Shown here in pieces: positions 15,340 to 23,293 of a stretch of DNA of 45,156 nt (position 1 is the stretch's first letter; every line of letters starts with the position of its first letter). This DNA comes from a virus. The stretch is taken from IMG/VR virus record IMGVR_UViG_3300048592_000341, positions 1 through 45,156 of that record; one strand, written 5' to 3'. The notes beneath the pieces were generated by a model. The model was not told the DNA's origin and did not search any database. It worked only from the letters and a program-made list of their open reading frames with translations. The position numbers were made by a program, and so were the translations under genes.

Positions 15340-16347
15340 ATGGCCCTTTCCAACAGCTTCGACCTGACGAGCACCGCCGCCGACGTGATTCAGGCGGCGC
15401 TCGAGGATCTGCAAGTCGTCATCGCGGGCGAGTCGGTGGACTCCGACGACCAAGCCCTCGCGCTGCGTACGCTCAACAAGCTGGTGAAGCAGTGGAGCAA
15501 CCCGGCCGACGGCTCGCCGGGCATGAAGGTGTGGCTGCGTAAGACGGTCTACCTGTTCCTCGCGGAGGGCACGCGCGAATACGCGCTCGGGCCGGGCGGC
15601 GTGCGCGCCGCGGAGACCTATTACACGACCACGCTGGACGCCGCGGAGGCGAACGGGCAGACCGTCCTCTCCGTCGCTTCGACCGCCAACATGGCGAACA
15701 GCGACATCATCGGCATCGAGCTGGACGACGGCTCGCTGCACTGGTCCACCGTCTCGAGCTTCGTCGCCAACGACACCGTCACCATCGCTGCACAGATCAC
15801 CGCGGCTGCCAGCTCGGGCAATCGCGTGTTCTACTACACCCCGGTGAACAGCCAGAACTACCTGCCGTTCCGCCCCCTCGAGGTGCTCCACGCCATGCTG
15901 CGCGAGTACAACTCGGACGGCGAGGCGGTGGACGCCGCGCGCCTGGACGTGTACTCGCGCGAGGAGCTGCCGATGTTCGAGCAAGTCGCGAACAAGGCGG
16001 ACATGGCCGACCCGACGTGCATTTTCGTCGAGCCGCGGCTGACGACCACGCGCATCACGCTCGACAGCGCCGCGCAGAACGTGGACAAGCTGATCCGCAT
16101 GGTGGTGCTCTCGCCCGCCGACGATCTCGACGCCGCCACCGACACGATCGCGTTCCCGCCGGAGTGGTTCGCGGCGCTCGAATGGGAGCTGGCGAAGCGC
16201 ATCGCACCCGCCTTCGGCAAGGTGTGGACGCAGGGGCACCAAGAGAATTGGACGCAGGCCACCATGATCGCCCGCGCGGTAAACCCGCGCGGGTACATGG
16301 GCGGGGCGCGCGTGCAGGACGCGGACGAAGATCCGGGTACCCTGTAA
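15340..16347 (+). CDS. Tail accessory / head-completion protein (P22 gp4-like)
   Basis: 335 aa. The N-terminus (TAADVIQAALEDLQVV, then DDQALALRTLNKLVKQWSN) and C-terminus (PPEWFAALEWELAKRIAPAFG, then a final region) are the helical pattern of P22 gp4-type proteins, which bind below the portal and close it after packaging. P22 gp4 is only ~166 aa. Here an inserted beta-rich piece of about 150 residues (near 85-230; TTTLDAAEANGQTVLSVAST) makes it twice as long. The next gene is the gp10-like hub, supporting the call. Confidence 0.78.
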   Translation: MALSNSFDLTSTAADVIQAALEDLQVVIAGESVDSDDQALALRTLNKLVKQWSNPADGSPGMKVWLRKTVYLFLAEGTREYALGPGGVRAAETYYTTTLDAAEANGQTVLSVASTANMANSDIIGIELDDGSLHWSTVSSFVANDTVTIAAQITAAASSGNRVFYYTPVNSQNYLPFRPLEVLHAMLREYNSDGEAVDAARLDVYSREELPMFEQVANKADMADPTCIFVEPRLTTTRITLDSAAQNVDKLIRMVVLSPADDLDAATDTIAFPPEWFAALEWELAKRIAPAFGKVWTQGHQENWTQATMIARAVNPRGYMGGARVQDADEDPGTL

Positions 16348-18963
16348 ATGGCGAACGTCTCGCTCTATGCGCCGATCGAGTCTCGCGACGGCTCGCTGAC
16401 CAAGGGCTCGTTCCTCAAGAACGCGTTTACGGAGAAGCGGGGCGAGACCTACTACTGTTTCCGCCGGCCGGGGCTGTCCGTCTACTCGACGAACACGACC
16501 GAGGCGGGGCAGGGCATCACCAACTTCTTCTCCCCCGACGGCGACGAGTACCTCATCCGCTGCGCGGGCGGCTACATCTACACGATGAGCGCCAGCACGC
16601 TCACCGCGACGTGGCTCGACTCCGGCGCGTTCCTCACGACGTGCGGCATGAAAATCTACCTCGCGCGCCTCGTGCGGCTGCAAGGTACCCTGTTCGCGAT
16701 CGGCTCGGACTTGCAGACGGCGACGCGTTTCCGCGTGGCCTACTCGGCGGATGACGGCGCGACGTGGAACGCGCTCGTCGATGTCGCGGACAGCAACGCC
16801 TCGTACCCGAACGGTGCGCGGTGGGCGGCGTGCGTGCACGACAACAAAATCTTCATCTGCAACGGGCTGACCGGCGCCGGCACGCAGATCAAGGAATGCT
16901 GGTACTCGGCAGACGGCGTCACCTGGACGCAGGCGAGCGCCGCGACGGGCGTCACGTCGAACACGAGCCGCGCGGGACGCGTGGTCTCGCACGGCGGCTC
17001 GCTGTACCTGTTCCTGCCGGGCTCGACGAGCAATCCGGTGTGGGTGTCGGCCGATGACGGGGTCAACTGGTCCACGGCGGCGGCGAGTGCCGGATTCAAC
17101 AACTCCGGTAACGCGCGCCTCGATTACGGCGTCATTTCCGACGGCACGTACATGTACGTGGTGGGCGGCAGCATCAGCGTCACGAACGCGCCGCGCGAAA
17201 TCTGGCGCAGCACCGACGCGACTTCGTGGGCCGAGTTGGGCAGCGACGTGCTGTCCAGCGTGTGTTCGGCCACGGCCGGCACCAACCAGTCCACCGAGAT
17301 CGTGCGCTGGCAGGGCATCTACTGGCTGTTCCAGTGGGCCGACAGCGGTGCGAACGACGGCACGATCTGGAAGTCCACGGATCTGACGACGTGGACCGAC
17401 GCCGGCACGCCCTCCTACAACTCGGCGGGCAACCTCTACCTCCAGACGGGCGGCGTCGGCGTGGACTACGTCGTGGTGCCGACCCCCTCGGGCTTCGCCG
17501 TTGCGGGCTTTCCGGGCGACGACGGTTTTGCGGCGACCGACCACAACGTGTACCGCCTCGCGTACTCGGCCTCGGTCGGAAACACGAACGTCGGCGCCAT
17601 CGGCGGCCTCGGCATCGTGGACTTCACGCAGAACTACGCGCGCACGCTGGTCGCCATCAAGAGCAGCGCATCGCTCAAGCAGCTCACGGTGCCCGGTTTC
17701 ACGCTCACGACCGTAACGGACGCCGACTACCCGGCGGAGACGGTGCGCGGCATCGTGTACCTGAACGGCGTGTTCTACGTCATGGACCCCGACGGCACGA
17801 TCTACGGCTCGGCCTCCGAGGATCTCACCTCCTGGAGCGCGCTGAACACGATCTCCGCGGAATTCGAGTCCGACGGCGGCGTGTGCCTCGCCAAGTACAA
17901 CTTCAACATCGTGGCGTTCGGCGAGTACACCACCGAGCTGTTCTTCGACGCGGGCAACGCGACCGGCTCGGCGCTCTCGCCCGTGCAGAATGGCGTGCTG
18001 AACGTCGGCTGCGCGGACGCCGATAGCGTCGCGATGGTGGACGAAACCCTCATCTTCGCGGCCCGCGCGAAGGGGCCGAGCCAGTCGGTGACGGGCGCGC
18101 GGTTCATCGCGCAGATGGTCGGCAACAGCTACCAGCGCATCTCGTCGCCCGACATCGAGCGCATCCTGCTCGCAGACGACTTCGCCGACGTGGAAGCGGT
18201 CGTGTTCTCGGTCGCGGGCCACAGCTACTACGCGCTGAACCTCGGCACCTCCGCGCTGACCTTGGTCTACGACCTGTCGCAGCAGACGTGGACGGTATGG
18301 AACCGGCGCCGCACGTCGTTCACTCACAACCCGACGGGCGTCGTTACGACGAACGGCACGGCGACCTACACCGCCACGCACAGCTTCTCGGACGGCGATG
18401 TGGGCGTGGTCACGGCGTTCAGCGGCACGCACACGGCGCTGAACGGCACCTACAACATGATCGTGCCGGCGAGCGGCACGCTGTGCTGGAACGTCGGCAC
18501 GGCCTACAGCGGCACGTCCACCGGCACCGGCACGGCGACTGGCTGGTCCGAGACCGACTTCGGGATCGTCGCCGCGTGCGGCTACTCGGGCGTGCAGCTC
18601 GCGCAGGACGCGAGCAACGGCAAGCTGTACACCATCGACCCGGACGTGTACCAAGACGACTCCGTGTACATGGACTGGCGCGCGAGGCTCGGCAAGCTGG
18701 ACCTTGGCACGCAGCGCGAGAAATTCGCCGCCTACGCCGACTTCATCTCGGATCGCGCGTCGGGTAATGTGCTGATGCGCCACTCGGACGACGACAGCCA
18801 GACGTGGTCGAAGTTTCGGCCGCGCAGCCTCTCGGGGCAGCGCACGCGCTGGCACCGCAGCGGCAGCTTCCGGCGCCGCGTCTACGAGTTTCGCATCACC
18901 GACAACATCCCGATTCGCGCCGAGCGCGTCGAGATTGACTTGGGAGACGCCGAAAATGGCTAG
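16348..18963 (+). CDS. Tail hub / DNA-stabilisation protein with Asp-box repeats (P22 gp10-like)
   Basis: 871 aa, starting directly after the gp4-like stop. The N-terminus (GSFLKNAFTEKRGETYYCFRR, then DEYLIRCAGGYIYT) resembles P22 gp10-type hub proteins. It carries at least seven Asp-box-like motifs: SADDGATWNA, SADGVTWTQ, SADDGVNWST, STDATSWAE, STDLTTWTD, SEDLTSWSA and SDDDSQTWSK. These imply a sialidase-like beta-propeller. No sialidase catalytic set is evident, so the role is probably structural or receptor-binding. The C-terminus overlaps the next gene by 8 bases. Confidence 0.75.
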   Translation: MANVSLYAPIESRDGSLTKGSFLKNAFTEKRGETYYCFRRPGLSVYSTNTTEAGQGITNFFSPDGDEYLIRCAGGYIYTMSASTLTATWLDSGAFLTTCGMKIYLARLVRLQGTLFAIGSDLQTATRFRVAYSADDGATWNALVDVADSNASYPNGARWAACVHDNKIFICNGLTGAGTQIKECWYSADGVTWTQASAATGVTSNTSRAGRVVSHGGSLYLFLPGSTSNPVWVSADDGVNWSTAAASAGFNNSGNARLDYGVISDGTYMYVVGGSISVTNAPREIWRSTDATSWAELGSDVLSSVCSATAGTNQSTEIVRWQGIYWLFQWADSGANDGTIWKSTDLTTWTDAGTPSYNSAGNLYLQTGGVGVDYVVVPTPSGFAVAGFPGDDGFAATDHNVYRLAYSASVGNTNVGAIGGLGIVDFTQNYARTLVAIKSSASLKQLTVPGFTLTTVTDADYPAETVRGIVYLNGVFYVMDPDGTIYGSASEDLTSWSALNTISAEFESDGGVCLAKYNFNIVAFGEYTTELFFDAGNATGSALSPVQNGVLNVGCADADSVAMVDETLIFAARAKGPSQSVTGARFIAQMVGNSYQRISSPDIERILLADDFADVEAVVFSVAGHSYYALNLGTSALTLVYDLSQQTWTVWNRRRTSFTHNPTGVVTTNGTATYTATHSFSDGDVGVVTAFSGTHTALNGTYNMIVPASGTLCWNVGTAYSGTSTGTGTATGWSETDFGIVAACGYSGVQLAQDASNGKLYTIDPDVYQDDSVYMDWRARLGKLDLGTQREKFAAYADFISDRASGNVLMRHSDDDSQTWSKFRPRSLSGQRTRWHRSGSFRRRVYEFRITDNIPIRAERVEIDLGDAENG

Positions 18964-20143
18964 TCTCGCACCAGCCGGGATGGTGTGGAACGGCACGCAA
19001 TTCGTGCCGCGCAACGAGACGAACGACCCTGGCGCGGGCTTCGCCGCTGTCGCCCCGGACAACATCGCCTCGCAGTCGCCGATCACCGTGCACCTCGCCG
19101 GAGATGCGGACTGGAACACGGGCGGGGGCGGCAGCAACATGTACCAAGACGAGAACGGGGTGTGGCGCAACCGCCGCGAGAGCGCCCCGTCTGCGCCGCG
19201 TACCGGCTCGGGTTCGGGGCAACAGCCGTATGCGTACCAGCCGGTAGCGCCCGGCGGCGGGCAATACGCAGGGGCGGGCGGCGACGTGGGTGGCGGGGGC
19301 GGCCGCGGTGCGAACGCACAGGGTTCAACGGGTACGGCTTACGGTTACGGCGGGACGCCCGTCGGTTCCGGTAGAATGAATGGGGGAGGCAATATGGCGT
19401 TTTCGCAAACCGTCGGGGGCGGTATCCGCACCCAGTACAGCTCGCTGGACCCGACCGCGTGGGGGCAAGATCCCACCGCGACGCTCCAGCAGTCGGGCAC
19501 GGCCGCGCAAGGCGCCGTGAACGCGGGCGATGCGCTCATGGGCGTGAACCCCTCCGTTGGTGCCGCGCCGCGCACCCTGTACGACCGCTACTCGAGCCTC
19601 CTCATGGACCCGTCGTCCATGATGAACGACAAGAACGTGGGCTTCATGTTGGACCAAGCGCAGGAGGCCGCGCGCCGGCAGCTCGCCGCGGGCCGGATGC
19701 GGCACAGCGGCAACGCGCTGACCGAGCTGGCGCAAGTGACGAGCGGCAACCTCATGAGCCAGTTTGGCAACCTCGCCGACATCTACGGCGGCGGCGCGGA
19801 TCGCGAATTCGGCCGCTGGCAGGGCGAGACGGGCGCCGGGCTCGACGCCGCGCGCATCCGCGCGGGAGCGCTGCAAGGCGCCGCGGGCGCGTACACGGGC
19901 GCGGGGCAGTTGAGCAACCAAGCCGCCGGCACCATGAACCAGCGCGCAGCACTGGACCTCCAGCGTGTGCAGGCGGGCATCGCCTCGCCGCAGGAGGAGT
20001 ACATGGCCGCGCGCAACGCAGCGACGGCGCCGGTCCTGCGCAACGACTACCAAGCGATGCAGTACCAAACGCCGCTTTACTCGCCGAGCATTCAACAAGC
20101 CCCGACGTACAACACGTGGCTCTCCTCGAATTGGGGGTACTAG
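18956..20143 (+). CDS. Putative DNA ejection protein 1
   Basis: 395 aa from ATG 18956, which lies just inside the hub gene's end. The N-terminal ~140 residues are Gly/Ser/Gln-rich and disordered (GGGGRGANAQGSTGTAYGYGG). The rest is helical: DALMGVNPSVGAAPRTLYDR, then VGFMLDQAQEAARRQLAAGR. In P22 three ejection proteins (gp7, gp20, gp16) follow the hub in this order; this occupies the first place. Sequence identity is not evident, so the role is from order and composition. An internal start at 19394 is possible. Confidence 0.65.
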   Translation: MASLAPAGMVWNGTQFVPRNETNDPGAGFAAVAPDNIASQSPITVHLAGDADWNTGGGGSNMYQDENGVWRNRRESAPSAPRTGSGSGQQPYAYQPVAPGGGQYAGAGGDVGGGGGRGANAQGSTGTAYGYGGTPVGSGRMNGGGNMAFSQTVGGGIRTQYSSLDPTAWGQDPTATLQQSGTAAQGAVNAGDALMGVNPSVGAAPRTLYDRYSSLLMDPSSMMNDKNVGFMLDQAQEAARRQLAAGRMRHSGNALTELAQVTSGNLMSQFGNLADIYGGGADREFGRWQGETGAGLDAARIRAGALQGAAGAYTGAGQLSNQAAGTMNQRAALDLQRVQAGIASPQEEYMAARNAATAPVLRNDYQAMQYQTPLYSPSIQQAPTYNTWLSSNWGY

Positions 20144-21283
20144 ATGGCGTGGCTCGCTGACTACTACGCCGGACGCGCGGGCGCCGAGGAGCTGGACCCG
20201 CGTACGCGCGACATGCTTGTCGAGCGCGGCGAGCCGCTGCGTTTCGAGGACTCGTCGATGTTGTCGGATCGGGACATCGCGCGCTACCGCGAGATGGGCG
20301 GCTCGCTCCAGATGCGCACGCCCGGCGGTGGGCTGAACACCGTAGCGGCGGACCCGAACATCCTGCCCGGCGGTCGCAAGCTCATCAGCGGCGCCGAAGC
20401 ACTCGCTCGGTGGGGCAGCGGCGCGCGGCCGGTGGACGATCCGTTCGGCGTCGTGCCGAACCTCCAGCGGCAGGCGTACACGGCGAACCAGACGCAGGCG
20501 CTCAAGGTCGCCGACTACCTCGCGCAATTCCTGCCGCCGGATCGCATCTCCGACGAAGTGTACAAGATGACGGGCGTGCGCATCGGCGCCGAGACCACGC
20601 CGAACCTCCTCAAGCGCAAGAGCGAGGAGTTGGGCCTGGAGAAAACCCGCGCGGAGACGGAGAGCACCCGCGCGCAAGCCGCCGAGCGGCGTTTGGACAC
20701 CGAGCAGAAGCGGCAGAAGGCCGTCGCCGAGAAGGCTGACGACTTTGGCACGCTCGAGACCGGCATCACGAACCTGAACCGGCTGGCGGACGCCGCGGCG
20801 ACCATCCGCGACGACCCGAACCTGCGGCGCGTGGTCGGCCCGGTCGCAGGGCGGTGGGTGCCGACGACGATGCCAAGCGGCGCCAACATCGAGGCCAATC
20901 TGTTCTCGCTCAAGGCCCAAGTCGGTTTCGCCGCGCTCACTGCGCTGCGCGCGGCGTCCAAGACGGGCGGCGGCCTCGGCAACGTGTCGGACAACGACAT
21001 CAAGAACCTCCAGAACAGCATTGCGGCCCTCGAGCTGACGCAGTCGCCGGAGAACCTCCGCAAGAGTCTGGACACCGTCATCGAGTACACCAACAACGTG
21101 CGCGAACAGATGGAGCGCGGTTACCGCGGCAAGTACGGCAAGCTCGAGACGGAGCTGCCGCGCCCGGCACACGAGCAACTCCCGGTGGCGGCGCGGAGCA
21201 GGCTGCAACCGGGCAAGGCCACGGAATTCGGCAACGGGCAAGTCTGGACCCTGCACAACGGCGTGCCAAAGAGGCTCAAGTAA
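20144..21283 (+). CDS. Putative DNA ejection protein 2
   Basis: 379 aa, starting directly after the previous stop. The centre (about 160-205) is a charged coiled coil: LLKRKSEELGLEKTRAETES. After it comes NLFSLKAQVGFAALTALRAA with SKTGGGLGNVSDNDIKNLQN, a pattern I associate with phage internal virion proteins. It holds the gp20-like place among the ejection proteins. Role inferred. Confidence 0.65.
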   Translation: MAWLADYYAGRAGAEELDPRTRDMLVERGEPLRFEDSSMLSDRDIARYREMGGSLQMRTPGGGLNTVAADPNILPGGRKLISGAEALARWGSGARPVDDPFGVVPNLQRQAYTANQTQALKVADYLAQFLPPDRISDEVYKMTGVRIGAETTPNLLKRKSEELGLEKTRAETESTRAQAAERRLDTEQKRQKAVAEKADDFGTLETGITNLNRLADAAATIRDDPNLRRVVGPVAGRWVPTTMPSGANIEANLFSLKAQVGFAALTALRAASKTGGGLGNVSDNDIKNLQNSIAALELTQSPENLRKSLDTVIEYTNNVREQMERGYRGKYGKLETELPRPAHEQLPVAARSRLQPGKATEFGNGQVWTLHNGVPKRLK

Positions 21284-23290
21284 ATGGCCGCCGAGTGGGA
21301 AGTCCTAGGCGAAACCGATCTGGAGACCGGCGCCCCGGCCGCGGTGGAAGGCCCGTCGCCCGCTGGCTTCGGGCAGCGCATGGCGGCGGGCTTCAAGTCG
21401 AGCCCGCAGTCGGAGCGCAACTATTACGCCACCCAATTCGGCCCGGAAAACGTGCGCCTGTCGCGCGAGGACGCGGTCGAGATCCGCGACCCCAAGAGCG
21501 GGCAGTGGCGCCCGGCGGACCCCTCCGGCCTCGATCTCGGCGACATCGCAGACATGGTCGGCGGCATCCCGGAGCTGGTCGGCGGCGCGCTCGGAGGCAT
21601 CGCGGGCGGCACCGTCGGGCTGTTCGGCGGCGGCGTGGGCGCAGTGCCCGGCGCCATCGGTGGCTCCGCGGCCGGCACGGCGGGCGGGAACGTCGTCAAG
21701 CAGGCCATCGGCGCGATGCTGCCGGGGCAAGACGTGGAGACCCTCGGCCAGCGTGCGGCCGATGTGGGGCTAGCCGGGGTGCTCGGCGGAGTCGGCGAAG
21801 GCGTGGGCCGGGTCGCGTATACCGGCGTCATCAAGCCCTTCGTGCAGGGCGCGTACCGCCGTGCTCTCCGCTCGGGCGCCCCGGCGGCGGCCGAGGCCGA
21901 AGCGATCGAGCGCACGATCAACCGTGGCGGCGGCGCGGCGAACGTCCCGGCGCCGGGCGCGCCGAGTCCGCGCACGTGGGCTGCAACGCAGCCGTTCCAA
22001 TTCACCCCCGGCGAGGCGACCGGCGGCCGCGCGATCCTAATGGTGGAGGACGGGGCGCGCAACGACTTCGCCAGCGCCGACATGTTCTACCAACACGCGC
22101 AGCAGAACCTCCGCGCGCTGCAAGATAAGGCACTGCGCATCATCGACGACGTGCGCGCGGGCGACCGCCCGATGTCCGACATGGTGGCCGGCAACGAGTT
22201 GGGCTCCATGTTCAAGCAGATCGAGGAGGGGATGCAGGGCGCGCTCGAGGAGCGGGCGCGGCGCGAGTTTGCCGTGCTCGACACCGGCCCGGCGCGGCAC
22301 ATGACGTTCGATGCGCCGAACCTCCAGAACGTCATGCACCGGCTGATGGCGGACGACGTCAACTCGCGCGGCGTTCCCGGCGCCGTGGCCGACGGCATTC
22401 AGCGGCTCCGCGAGGAGCTGCCGGCGCGGCTCACTCCGCACGACATGCACCGCTACCTCAAGCAGTGGGGGCGGATGGGCTACGGCAAGGGCGACAAGAC
22501 GTTCATGGAACGCCTTGGCGACGACGATCGCGCGAAGATGGCGCGCACGCTGTTCCGCGCGCTGTCGCAGGACGTGGACATGATCGCGCAGAGCGCGCAG
22601 CCGGGGCATACGATGGTCAAGGCGCTGCGGCAGGCGAAGGACAACTTCGCCTCCGGGCTCCAAAAGATCGACCAGTGGCAGAACGGGCTGTTCGCCAAGG
22701 TGGTCGGCGAGCGCGGGCCGGAGTCGGCCGCGCGCATCGTGGACAGCCTCTACAAGCTGAACCCCGACGAGATGCGCTCGGTGATGACGGTGGTCGGCTA
22801 CCGGCCAGAAGTGGCGAACGCCGTGCGCGCCAACTGGATCGAACGCGCGTTCACCAAGTCGCAGGAGAAAGCCATGTCGCGCTCCGGCACGGGCGAGTGG
22901 TTCAACGCCCGCACCTTCGTGGACGCGCTTGGCGACTCGAAGCGGCTCGAGGCAATGTTCGGCCGCACGCACCGCGGGGTGCTGAACGACCTTATCACCA
23001 TGCAGCGCGCCGTCGGCCGCATGAACAGCCGCGCCTTCATCGGCGAGAGCCCGAGCGCGGGGCGCACGAAGATGACGCGGATGCTCGAGATGCTGCCGAC
23101 GCCGACGCAGTGGCCGAACCTCGCCAAGTCCATCCTCGTGCCGCAGAAGGTCGCCAAGATCCTGTTGGACCCCAAGGCGCGCACGGAGCTGGAAGTCATC
23201 GCCAACGCCAAGGCCCCGACGCAACGCGTCGCCGCGGCCGTCACCTACCTCCTCGGGCAAGAGGCGGCCGACCTGTTCCCGGCGGAGTAA
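21284..23290 (+). CDS. Putative DNA ejection protein 3 with glycine-zipper membrane region
   Basis: 668 aa, the largest internal protein (P22 gp16 place, 609 aa). Residues ~85-160 form glycine-zipper hydrophobic segments (PELVGGALGGIAGGTVGLFG, then GAVPGAIGGSAAGTAGGNVV), typical of proteins that form a channel through the host inner membrane during ejection. The remainder is long helices (MLEMLPTPTQWPNLAKSILV near the end). The role rests on order and membrane segments. Followed 3 bases later by the fibre gene. Confidence 0.68.
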   Translation: MAAEWEVLGETDLETGAPAAVEGPSPAGFGQRMAAGFKSSPQSERNYYATQFGPENVRLSREDAVEIRDPKSGQWRPADPSGLDLGDIADMVGGIPELVGGALGGIAGGTVGLFGGGVGAVPGAIGGSAAGTAGGNVVKQAIGAMLPGQDVETLGQRAADVGLAGVLGGVGEGVGRVAYTGVIKPFVQGAYRRALRSGAPAAAEAEAIERTINRGGGAANVPAPGAPSPRTWAATQPFQFTPGEATGGRAILMVEDGARNDFASADMFYQHAQQNLRALQDKALRIIDDVRAGDRPMSDMVAGNELGSMFKQIEEGMQGALEERARREFAVLDTGPARHMTFDAPNLQNVMHRLMADDVNSRGVPGAVADGIQRLREELPARLTPHDMHRYLKQWGRMGYGKGDKTFMERLGDDDRAKMARTLFRALSQDVDMIAQSAQPGHTMVKALRQAKDNFASGLQKIDQWQNGLFAKVVGERGPESAARIVDSLYKLNPDEMRSVMTVVGYRPEVANAVRANWIERAFTKSQEKAMSRSGTGEWFNARTFVDALGDSKRLEAMFGRTHRGVLNDLITMQRAVGRMNSRAFIGESPSAGRTKMTRMLEMLPTPTQWPNLAKSILVPQKVAKILLDPKARTELEVIANAKAPTQRVAAAVTYLLGQEAADLFPAE

Positions 23291-23293
23291 CCG

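Noticed and set aside
15223-19170. Very long open frame (1315 codons) on the minus strand opposite tail genes; similar long frames at 22037-24985, 6926-9382 and 4444-5913
   Set aside because: The plus-strand genes there have clear domains and ribosome sites; the antisense frames are Arg/Val/His-rich products of GC-rich codon bias and lack starts with ribosome sites.
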